Origin: Chondrosia reniformis | Lineage: Eukaryota; Porifera; Demospongiae; Chondrillida; Chondrillidae | Length of the DNA: 64,000 nucleotides | Assembly (NCBI GenBank): GCA_947172415.1 | Contig: OX359196.1 | Span: 436,501 to 500,500 of the forward strand | Reading direction: 5' to 3' | Part shown: positions 10,001 to 19,808 of the stretch, piece by piece | Layout: each line of letters opens with the position of its first letter | Position numbering within the stretch: the stretch's first letter is position 1 | The notes under the pieces: generated by a model | Databases searched by the model: none | The model's input: only the letters and a program-made list of their open reading frames with translations | Told to the model about the DNA's origin: nothing | Translations under genes and position numbers: made by a program

Positions 10001-13000
10001 GGTTGTCCTCGGCACTGTTCATTTCTGTGTTGAGAATACCCCGTACAAAAGTGATGGTGTCGTTCACTATACCATGAACCTGCGGAGAGGAGATATTGCA
10101 GAAGCAGTGAAATGAGATGGTCAACAATTACAGAAAAAGTAAATAATCACTGTAAGGTACGTACTACATGGACCAGCCAGGTATCTTACGTAAGTCCTAT
10201 TAAAATGGCATCCAGTGATTGTCTCTCAGTCATCCAAGATGGAAAAAACAGACAGGAGGGTGTGGCAGTGTAGGGTGTGGCAGTGTAGGGCGTGGCAGTG
10301 TAGGGCGTGGCAGTGTAGGGCGTGGCAGTGTAGGGCGTGGCAGTGTAGGGTGTGATAGAGTTACGAGTGTATACCTGAGGAATGCAGCGCATGGAGTAAG
10401 GATCTTGAACTCGTGAACAATTCCAATGACTCTCTACACAAACACATTGATACATGAACAGTGTGACTTATAATTACAGGGATATACTCACTGGCTAGTT
10501 CAGATGGAAAGACATCAGAATGTAGCAAACTTCTTAGTCTATCAGCCACTAGCTTCTGCCCAACGTGGGGTCGCGCTTCATGGATAGCTGTACACACAAT
10601 TCACACATCATGTGGATTAACTACTATTACCAAAGTGTATAGAGGATACAAACATATGGCTACAGAGTGTTGCCATGGTTACTCTACCTTGATCAAAAGC
10701 CCTTACTGATCCCAAGAGACACTCAATGGTCAGTGCAGCAACTACATCTGCCTGCTTCGCTACACTGTCAGCACGAACAAGAGCTACACAAAAGAGGAGT
10801 TCTTTCATGCTACGAGACACATCTCACGTGAAATGTACAGTAACTTTAGGTGAACCAAGAATTTACTAGTTATATATAGTGTACCTAGGAGCCCCTTAGA
10901 GCCTCCCATAATCCTAAGAGCCCACTCATCTGCTCTAAAAGCCCATCCCCATAGTCTAAGAGCCCTCTCACCTATTCTAAAAGCCCATCCCCCATAGTCT
11001 AAGAGCCTCTCTCGCCTATTCTAAAAGCCCCTCCCCACATGTTCTTAAGAGCCTCTCCACCTATTCTAAAAGCCCCTCTCCATAGTCTAAGAGCCTCTTT
11101 ACCTATTCTAAAAGCCCTTCCCAATAGTCTAAGAGCCCTCATCTGCACACATCAGCAGTCTAAGCACTGACCTTCTGTCCCAATGGATGAGATCATCTGA
11201 ACCCCATTTATGAGGCTGATCCCTTCCTTAGCTGCTAGTTGAATGGAAGACAGATTGTGACTCTCCAAAACCTGCAAAGGTCATGACACAAAATGAACAT
11301 TTCACAAGACTGTGCAATGGTGAGATATATTAACAATGAGGTGAATGATTTAACAGTGAGGTGGTGTGTGAGGGGAAGTGGAGGTAGGATGGAGGTGTTT
11401 ACCATTTTGGCCTCAGCCCAGCCAGTCTTTGGGCTCCACATCAGTCCCTTCCCGATGAGCCCCAGGGCCAGGTGGGCCAGGGGAGCCAGGTCCCCAGAGG
11501 CTCCCACTGTACCCTTCTCTGGGACCCAGGAGAGGCAGTTGGCTGAGGAAGGTGAGAAGGAGCAATCAATACAGAAGTGTGTTTGACATCACAAGCATCT
11601 TACCATTCAATGCATTAACCATCTTTGTCACTGTTTCCAATCTGATTCCACTAAATTGATATGGAAATTTGGATATCCCATTAGCATAGCCCCACCCACT
11701 CCATATACTACTCACTAAAGTGTATACCATATTATCTCTAATATACGTAAGCCCAGGGCTTGTATTTTTTCAAACCCCTCTGAACCCGGGCTTTTATTGG
11801 AGACAAGTTTGTATTAGAGACCTGGGCTTATATTAGAGATAATACAGTATACATGTACGTACCTGTATCCCTTAACTAGAGTGTTGATCCTCATGGTCAG
11901 TAACATTCTGGTCAACTTTGGAGGGAGAGGAGTTCCAACTCCTGCTGCATGAGATGTGATGAGGTTCTCCTGCAGTTCACTACAGAGATAAGCAACCACA
12001 ACCATTGACACCCCATTTGGCATTATGGAGATTACACTAAGTATTGAGGTCTTTACTTAGCTCACACTTACCAAATTTTATTGGGTTCAATGTGAGTTCT
12101 GGCAAACTTGCCAAATCCAGTTGTTATACCGTAGACAGCTACCAAATTAGGGCACCAAAGAGAAGTTAGTAACTATTATAATTACATATTTATTATTATT
12201 TTTATATTTTTCATTTTTTTATTTCGTTACAATGCTGAAGTGATGGTAATTAAGACAAGAGAGGGAAACATGATTTGGAAGGAGAAGACCTAACTGTACA
12301 TACACAATAAAATATTAAAAAATGGGATAATACTTGTATATTATTGCTCATAATTAAACTTATACAAACATAGTAACTGGCCAAGAACTGGACATTAAAA
12401 TTAAAATGAGCTTCAATCAGTATTATTAGAGATAACTAAAGTAATTAGCCCAAATATTACAATGGTATGTAAATGTATCAATAGAGACAATTACATGCAC
12501 CGGGCACAGTCTGGTATCCTAGCAACCACTCACTCCTATGTTCTTGCACAACTTTGTTTACTACCTCCCTTGCACGTTGTAGGTTTTCTTTGCCCTCCTC
12601 AGAAAGAGCAATCTTTATATTACCCTCTCCAATCTTTACAAGAATATCTACATCAAGCGAGCTGCCATTCAGATATATGACCTCAATATCCTCCAAATGT
12701 CGAACATCCTTGAAATTTGGGCTTAAACAAGTTAAGGAATACACAAACATACAAAAACTATAACACGTTTTACCTCTAAACCGCATCTAGGACATATTGT
12801 GCATGTCTATCGGATAGAAGTAAAAGGATACTTGAAATAGTGCGGTGTCTCCATGCCAGATAAAGCGTTCGGGAACTCGCAAACTCCTTTCTTGGCTACA
12901 AATGCATAACAAGAAATGTTTAGATAAAAAAGCTTCAGTTTTGTATATAAATGTCAAAATATATAGATTACCAAGAACTACACAGTCCCCGTCGTGGAGC

Positions 13001-13215
13001 ACGTCTTCTATGCGATCAGAAGGGGTCAAAAGATGGTTATTAAGGCGCAAACGTAGATCATAACTCTCCACTGGAGGAATCGTTGACGACGAGCCATCTG
13101 GATGTCTTTTAACTGCTTCCTTGAGAATATCGGCAACAGTTTGTCTATCCTTCCCACAAGGCAGGACGATGGACGACTCTGAAGAATGTCCTTGAAAACT
13201 GAGAAACAATCTCAT
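7002..13215 (-). CDS. HAL: Histidine ammonia-lyase (histidase)
   Basis: Converts L-histidine to trans-urocanate and ammonia, the first step of histidine degradation, in the cytosol. I read 20 minus-strand exons: 12972-13215, 12832-12895, 12534-12721, 12072-12138, 11863-11979, 11604-11650, 11403-11542, 11172-11271, 10688-10783, 10492-10587, 10375-10433, 9999-10079, 9855-9920, 9710-9788, 9580-9630, 8980-9015, 8780-8914, 7990-8098, 7695-7764 and 7002-7064. They give 635 residues; human HAL is about 657. The MIO cofactor tripeptide is A257-S258-G259 in [11 protein letters not shown]. The catalytic-loop tyrosine is Y168 in VYGITTGFG. Exons 1-2 encode the beta-grasp N-terminus typical of metazoan enzymes. 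[12 protein letters not shown] and [14 protein letters not shown] are further family signatures. No frameshift or lost residue is seen. It is head-to-head with urocanase, the next enzyme of the pathway. Confidence 0.97.
7400..7640. repeat. MITE-like dispersed repeat, copy 2
   Basis: The most complete copy, in the last intron of the histidase gene. It shares over 100 nearly identical bases with 5840-6010, continues through CAGACAGCCGTTTCTGGGAATTCC, and is matched in reverse by 15600-15765 and 19275-19430. No coding capacity is visible, so it is probably a non-autonomous element. Open frames on both strands here are shadows. Confidence 0.8.
8217..8345. repeat. 36-bp AT-rich tandem repeat in HAL intron
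   Basis: About three and a half units containing GTATATATTGCCAAGCTACA. It lies in the intron between the exons at 8780-8914 and 7990-8098. It explains the repetitive tail of a 163-codon minus-strand frame that otherwise overlaps a true exon. Confidence 0.8.
9023..9140. repeat. (GA)n tract and 24-bp minisatellite in HAL intron
   Basis: A GAGA run at about 9023-9048 is followed by nearly four copies of a 24-bp unit containing GTGGGTGTGGTCATAGCTG. It sits just upstream, in transcript sense, of the short 36-bp exon at 8980-9015. Confidence 0.85.
10255..10352. repeat. 15-bp minisatellite in HAL intron
   Basis: Six or more copies of GGGTGTGGCAGTGTA / GGGCGTGGCAGTGTA, ending about 23 bp from the exon at 10375-10433. 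Because 15 is a multiple of three, repetitive frames stay open on both strands; these are not genes. Confidence 0.85.
10885..11150. repeat. Degenerate ~45-bp repeat in HAL intron
   Basis: Alternating CTAAGAGCC and CTATTCTAAAAGCCC phrases recur about every 40-50 bp for five to six cycles. It is contained in the intron between the exons at 11172-11271 and 10688-10783. Confidence 0.7.
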
Positions 13216-13629
13216 TTGTTGCGTTTGGTTCAGCGTCAGTGAACAAAGAAGCCTGAGTGGTGATAAATCCGGTAACCTTTTATATTAGGACTGGCTTACT
13301 TTAGTTATTCGCGTTTTTCACTTTCGCACTACCTAACCCGTTGTCATTCAAAAGAGTCACTTTGAAATTTATGTAAACGCAACAAATCGTTAGAGCTTTG
13401 CAAACGACGCACAAGCTTGAGATTAGGTTTATTTGATCTTTGTCTTGGTATGCAGTTTGTAAGCACCGCTTTTAATAATAATAAAGAGATGAAAATAAGC
13501 CTTTACTGTAACCACCATTTTATAGTTTTAACGATGACGTTTCCGTTTATCGTACGGTGGTTTGGAAGGTGTGTCCAGGGTTGGGCACAAACACCCATAC
13601 ATTAACCTAATAGCACCTTCAACCCCAAG
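13216..13629. promoter_or_regulatory. Divergent HAL/UROC1 promoter region
   Basis: The 414 bp between the ATG of histidase (13213-13215, minus) and the ATG of urocanase (13630-13632, plus) must hold both promoters. I see no TATA box and no clear shared operator. A TGACGT CRE/ATF half-site occurs at 13535-13540. The 62-codon frame at 13417-13605 has no similarity that I recognise. Confidence 0.6.
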
Positions 13630-16600
13630 ATGTCTACGCTCACAGATGTGTGTCGCGGCTTACCCATTGATCCGCTACCACCGGTCCAATCGCGGGACCA
13701 CACTGTTCCGCACGCTCCAGTACGAAACACTCGACTTGATTCGGAGGAGAGAAAGGTTACCAATTGTTAATATTGACCACATAATGTTATTGAAGGTGTA
13801 CTATGTTGTATTCTCAGCTGTCCCTACAGAACGCGTTAAGATACTTTCCTCCGCAGTGTCATAACGAGATAGCTCCGGAATTCGCTCGCGAGCTGCTGGA
13901 CTATGGGCATATCTACATGTATCGCTTTAGACCGGCTCTCCCTATGCGGGCCTACCCCATCGAAGAGTACCCAGCGAAGTGCAGACAGGCTGCCGCTATC
14001 ATGCACATGATTATGAATAACCTTGACCCCGCAGTAGCGCAGGTGCGCGATGTATACATTTAATCAATAATATACTAATCTAATTGTATTGGTTTTCCCA
14101 ACAGTTTCCTCATGAGCTGGTGACTTACGGAAATAATGGTCAAGTTCTGTCCAACTGGGCACAGGTGGGTACATGGCACTGCATCTGTCACTACTCAGTG
14201 GCAGAGCACTGGTTTGCAATGTTTTGTGTAAATGGAGGATATGCGTCAACTCCGCCCACTCTGTGGTTCCAGAGGTCTTCTATTCCACTTCTGTGGTTTT
14301 CAGCTTTTTTGTTTATGTTGTGGTCCTAATTCCATTAACTTGTTTATATAAATGTTATTATCCATCTTTCAGTCTCCTTCATTCTTCTCTTACTGCAGTT
14401 TTGGCTTGTGATGTACTACTTGGCTGAGATGACTGAGGAGCAGACGTTGGTCATGTACTCGGGACATCCCCTGGGACTCTTTCCCAGTTCCCCCTCTGCC
14501 CCCAGATTGGTCATCACTAACGGAATGGTACCTCTGGAATACCCATCTCTACATGACATTATACTGATGAGATACATAGATATACATAGTAGTTTTGTAT
14601 AGTAAGCTACTATATCTAGCTACTACAATAAAATGATAAATATTTTAATATGTGGAATGATTACTTATTCATTGGTATAATGGTTTGCAGGTGATTCCAA
14701 ACTTTTCTTCAAAGGAGGAATATGATCGCATGTTCGCAATGGGTGTTACCATGTATGGTCAAATGACAGCTGGAAGTTACTGCTATATTGGTCCTCAGGG
14801 AATTGTACATGGAACAACAGTGAGCTAATCTAACACTGCTAAATGATAATGCCTGCTGCAGCTGTTCTTATTGTATACAGTGCTCATATGTGCATGTTTA
14901 CATGGTGTAAGTATGGAAAGCATTGGGAATACTAAATAATCAGTAGCTAAAAACAATAATACATGACGGTTTAATATTATTTGAATGTGTATATTTTAAT
15001 ATAAAAGCCCAAGGCTCCTGTATTTTGATGTACCTATAGATAACAGTGATGAATGCTGGGAGGAAATACCTTGGATTAGGAGATCTCAGGGGGAAGGTAT
15101 GACCTTTGACCTTAGACCTTTAACCTTTGTTCTGTGCACTCATGTAGCCTTGTATACATAGCCAATGAGTCTACTCTGCAGGGAGAATGTTGTTTTTGTG
15201 TAGCATGACCTTGCCACCTACATGTATTTTTAGCCTAGGGACTTGTATAGTGGCACCATTCACCCCCTAATTTGCATATATGTATTTATTATATTTGCAT
15301 ATATAATATATATATATACTCTTACACATAATCAGCATATAAATGGGCTTCCTAGCCATAGATATGAATAACATTAGACATTTTATCATTTGTATGAGTA
15401 CATTAGCTGCACAAGTTTCACATTAAGTATCCTAATTTATTGATACTCAGCAACAAGTGTATTTAAACAAAACTGCCCGGAGATCTTTATCAGCATAAAG
15501 TTTCACATTGTATAGGTACTAACTGTATTTCCCTATACAGATCAATCCTTTATGTAGTTGTATACACTAAGTTGTATATAGGAATGGATACACTTGTGTG
15601 CCTTATGAGTTTTGTATGAAAACTGAAGGGGGGAATTCCCAGAAACAGCTGTCTGGCCCAGTGGAGAAGAGAAGGAGAAGGAGAAAACTCTTATATCCTC
15701 GTCCAAAGCCCTCACTAGGTTTAGTTTCCTATATAGATTTTTTACTCTAAAGTAGATGTACGTAGCATAGATTATCCATATCATGTTATAGGTGTTTGTC
15801 AGCTCTGGATTGGGTGGAATGAGTGGAGCACAGGCAAAGGCTGCCACTATTGTTGGGTGCATTGGAGTTATAGCTGAAGTGAACCCTTCAGCTCTCAGGA
15901 AGAGACACGCACAAGGGTGAGGAGAATCTACCTCTAGCTACTGCACCTACCTCCTGCACCTACCTCATTCTGTACATACCTAATTCTGTACCTACGTACC
16001 TCATTCTGTACCTACCTCCTTCTGCACCTACCTCCTTCTGTACCTACCTCCTTCTGTACCTACCTCCTTCTGTACCTATCTCCTTCTGTACCTACCTCCT
16101 TCTGCACCTACCTCCTTCTGTACCTACCTCCTTCTGTACCTACCTCCTTCTGTACCTACCTCCTTCTGTACCTACCTCCTTCTGTACCTACCTCCTTCTG
16201 CACCTATCTCCTTCTGTACCTACCTCCTTCTGCACCTATCTCCTTCTGTACCTACCTCCTTCTGTACCTACCTCCTTCTGTACCTACCTCCTTCTGTACC
16301 TACCTCCTTCTGCACCTATCTCCTTCTGTACCTACCTCCTTCTGCACCTACCTCCTTCTGTACCTACCTCCTTCTGTACCTACCTCCTTCTGTACCTATC
16401 TCCTTCTGTACCTACCTCCTTCTGCACCTACCTCCTTCTGTACCTACCTCCTTCTGTACCTACCTCCTTCTGCACCTATCTCCTTCTGTACCTACCTCCT
16501 TCTGTACCTACCTCCTTCTGCACCTATCTCCTTCTGTACCTACCTCCTTCTGCACCTATCTCCTTCTGTACCTACCTCCTTCTGCACCTACCTCCTTCTG

Positions 16601-19600
16601 CACCTACCTCCTTCTGCACCTACCTCCTTTTAATTGGTTGATTGATGTAGTTGGTTGATGGAGTGGAGCACAGATTTAGATGAAATTATTGACAGAATCA
16701 AAAGAGCTAAGAGAGAGGTTCAGCCATTGAGTATTGGTTACCAAGGCAACATAGTAGATCTGTGGTAAGATGTTACTTTCGCATTACTACATACTACGTA
16801 TATCCAAATACACCTTACCTACCCCATCCCCATCCCCAGGGAGAAACTTGTTTGGGAATACAAGGCAACAGGAGAGCTCCTTGTTGAGCTGGGCTCGGAC
16901 CAGACCAGCCTGCACGATCCCTTTGGAGGTGGGTACTATCCTGTACAGCTCTCCTTTGAGGACTCACAGGCAATGATCAGAGATGACCCGATGAGGTTTA
17001 AGGAGCTGGTGGAGGAGAGGTGAGATGTACTTGACATTTCTGCACGGCTAATGAACCTGGCCTGTACTTGTGTGCAGTCTGAGGAGACAAGTGAGTGCCA
17101 TCAACATCCTCTCAGACGTTGGGATGCACTTTTGGGACTATGGTAATGGCTTCCTGAAGGAGGCAGGGAAGGCTAATGCAGCTGTGTACAGAGGAGGGAA
17201 GAAGAATGGACCTTTCTCCTATCCTTCTTATGTGGAGGACATTCTAGGGTACAAGGATTAAAGTTTAACTTCTACCTTCTGATTGCATTGTGACATTAAT
17301 TGTATTTTTATGTATATAGCGACATCTTTTCCTTGGGATTTGGACCATTTAGGTAAGTGTGCATGTGAATGGTGGAGCTCTGGTGGTCAAAACCTGTTGT
17401 CCTGGTCCAGCAATGGCTTATTTCATTCCCTCTTCATAATGTTTGATTATAATTACTTGTGGTTGATATTATCTTAAAACCACATCTGATTACTTGTGGT
17501 TTGATATCTTAATGTTTATCCATGTTTGGCAGATGGGTTTGTACATCTGGATGTGCTGCAGATCTTCAAGTGACTGACAACATTGCACTGTCAGTGATGG
17601 AAACCATTAAGAAGAGAGGAAGTAAGACAAAGTTGAACAAGATATGTCCTTTCTTGTATGTCCATTTCTATATATTGATTGGCCATGCAGTGTCTGATTT
17701 GGCGAGGCAGCAGTATGAAGATAATGTTAAGTGGATTCAGGAGGCCAGTTCTCACAAGCTTGTGGTTGGGTCTCAGGCACGCATTCTGTACAGCAACGAG
17801 GAGGGAAGACGTACGATAGCACAGGAGTTCAACAAGGCTATAGCCAATGGAAAAATAAGGGTAGCTTGTGATAATCAGTTATATTAATGGTGCATGTACT
17901 ATTGAAATTGTAGATGTTAAGATCCTGTATGTATGTGTCAAGACCCTGTATGTGTGTGTCAAGGTCATGTATGTGTGTGTCAAGGTCCTGTATGTGTGTG
18001 TCAAGGTCCTGTATGTGTGTGTCAAGGTCCTGTATGTGTGTGTCAAGGTCCTGTATGTGTGTGTCAAGGTCCTGTATGTGTGTATCAAGGTCCTGTATGT
18101 GTGTGTCAAGGTCCTGTATGTGTGTGTCAAGGTCCTGTATGTGTGTGTCAAGGTCCTGTATGTGTGTGTCAAGGTCCTGTATGTGTGTATCAAGGTCCTG
18201 TATGTGTGTGTCAAGGTCCTGTATGTGTGTGTCAAGGTCCTGTATGTGTGTGTCAAGGTCCTGTATGTGTGTCAAGGTCCTGTATGTGTGTGTCAAGGTC
18301 CTGTATGTGTGTGTCAAGGTCATGTATGTGTGTGTCAAGGTCCTGTATGTGTGTGTCAAGGTCCTGTATGTGTGTGTCAAGGTCCTGTATGTGTGTGTCA
18401 AGGTCCTGTATGTGTGTCCGTTAGGGTCCCATTGTGCTCAGTCGGGATCATCATGATGTTAGTGGAACTGACAGTCCTTTTAGAGAAACGGCTAATATCA
18501 CAGATGGATCTAAATTTTGTGCAGGCAAGCAAAACTATATGTCCTTAAGAACATTATTTAATATAGTGGAACTTCACTCAACAACCACTTGGATAAGGGT
18601 ACCTATACGTACATGTGGTCCACTATAAAGATATGAAATATAGCTAAATAGGATTTAGGCAATTCTCTTGGAATAGGTTAATGGCAACCATTGTTTGACC
18701 CAAAGGTGACTGGTATATTTGGGTCTCACTGTCACTTCCAACTCTCTGCCTTCTTGTGTTATAGCTGCTGCTACTTGAATACTCTTTAGATATGGCTATT
18801 CAGAATGTAATTGGGGGTGCATTTAGAGGAGCAACCTGGGTTGCCATCCACAATGGAGGAGGGACTGGATGGTGAGACCATGTGTGTGTACTGATAGCAA
18901 AGAACTTAACTCAAGCAATGTTCTCTGCCATTTAGGGGTGATGTAATTAATGGTGGGTTTGGTTTAGTGCTGGATGGATCAGATGTAAGTATTGCACAAC
19001 ACTCTTGTTTCATGTATTTATGTGTAGAGTATCATATTGATTTAATATGTTCTTTAGGAAGCTGAGCAGAGAGCAAATGCTTTTCTGAGTTGGGATGTGT
19101 TAAATGGAGTAAGTGCATTGCATATCTAACTAGACTTGATTTTTTGATCATCTGAATGTACATGTACGTAAATTCATAAAAATCCATCCACTTTTGGCCC
19201 AAGTAGTGAAGATGTAGGTGTACTGTTAAACATTTTCTTCAAGTCTTCAGATAATCTATGCTGACACACATACATACCATACGTGCAAACAGCTATCTGG
19301 CCCAGTGGAGCAGAAGAATAATGAGAAGAACTTTGCGACCTCCTTCATCAAAGTTACTCACTAAGTTTAGTTCCCTATAGGCCTTTTACTGTAGAATAGA
19401 TGTAGTACGTAGGAAATTGATTACTCATTCCTATGGGCTATGAAAATCCTTTGCACACAATCACACGGATTCCTCTTCCGACATTCCATTACCAGAGACT
19501 ATTTCTATGTATGTAGGTTGCTAGGAGAAGTTGGTCAGGCAATGCGAAGGCTAGAGAGACAATATGTGCAGCAATGGCTGATAACCAGGGACTGGCTGTC

Positions 19601-19663
19601 ACAGTACCCCATGAAGTCCATGACCCCAAACTTCTAGATCAAGCATTTGCAATGCTAAATTAA
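13630..19663 (+). CDS. UROC1: Urocanate hydratase (urocanase)
   Basis: Converts urocanate to 4-imidazolone-5-propionate using tightly bound NAD+, the second step of histidine degradation. I read 18 exons: 13630-13755, 13818-14042, 14105-14164, 14399-14527, 14691-14819, 15040-15096, 15792-15916, 16651-16764, 16840-17019, 17078-17248, 17320-17352, 17533-17621, 17691-17860, 18425-18524, 18790-18871, 18936-18984, 19058-19108 and 19517-19663. They give 678 residues; human UROC1 is 676. Family blocks appear in order: VPHAPVR, YGHIYMYRFRP, GGNGQVLSNWAQ-like (here GNNGQVLSNWAQ), MYSGHPLGLFPSS, MYGQMTAGSYCYIGPQGIVHG, the glycine-rich SSGLGGMSGAQAKAA, GSDQTSLHDPFGGGYYPVQ, SRDHHDVSGTDSPFRET and VINGGFGLVLDG. 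The intron after 18524 begins GC rather than GT. Two introns are filled by minisatellites and two carry MITE-like copies. The gene appears intact. Confidence 0.97.
15600..15765. repeat. MITE-like dispersed repeat, copy 3 (inverted)
   Basis: GGAATTCCCAGAAACAGCTG, then TCTGGCCCAGTGGAG and a purine-rich stretch, is the reverse complement of the copy at 7400-7640. It lies in UROC1 intron 6 and ends about 27 bp before exon 7. It has no coding capacity. Confidence 0.8.
15935..16630. repeat. 16-bp minisatellite filling UROC1 intron 7
   Basis: About 40 copies of a 16-bp unit, TACCTACCTCCTTCTG with CACC and TATC variants, run for nearly 700 bp between exons at 15792-15916 and 16651-16764. The array ends about 20 bp before the acceptor, and its own CT-rich sequence resembles a long polypyrimidine tract. 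Variant order suggests local re-duplication of multi-unit blocks. Confidence 0.92.
17920..18420. repeat. 21-bp minisatellite in UROC1 intron 13
   Basis: About 24 copies of AAGGTCCTGTATGTGTGTGTC (with CAT and TATC variants, one copy 2 bp short) make up almost the whole intron between exons 17691-17860 and 18425-18524. Since 21 is a multiple of three, frames of 120-230 codons stay open on both strands. They are artefacts of the repeat. The last unit runs into the acceptor GTTAG before GGTCCC. Confidence 0.92.
18525..18526 (+). other. UROC1: Non-canonical GC splice donor in UROC1
   Basis: The exon ends TGTGCAG and the intron starts GCAAGC. The next exon at 18790 continues the reading exactly (FCA-D-MAIQNV). 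GC-AG introns are a known minor class with otherwise strong donor consensus, as here. Confidence 0.8.
19275..19430. repeat. MITE-like dispersed repeat, copy 4 (inverted)
   Basis: ACAGCTATCTGGCCCAGTGG followed by AGTTTAGTTCCCTATAGGCC is a diverged inverted copy of the repeat at 7400-7640. It is located in the last UROC1 intron, about 90 bp before the final exon. Confidence 0.75.
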
Positions 19664-19808
19664 CTATAAAAAAAAAACAAAGTGTTTACTATATATATCG
19701 CTGATCATATAGTATTTATAGAACTTTTAGGATTATTTGGGGACACTTGTGGTTTCCTTTATCAGAGTGCGTATATGCGGCGGGCTTTCAAAGATTGTGC
19801 AGCAGACG

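Noticed and set aside
10186-10455. 89-codon minus-strand frame with TPYTA repeats
   Set aside because: It combines the 59-bp histidase exon 11 with a 15-bp minisatellite in the intron; only the exon is coding.
12554-13063. Plus-strand frames of about 70 codons
   Set aside because: They are antisense shadows of histidase exons 1-3.
17838-18548. Several overlapping frames of 120-230 codons on both strands
   Set aside because: They are readings of the 21-bp repeat (a multiple of three) inside a UROC1 intron; only 18425-18524 is coding, as exon 14.
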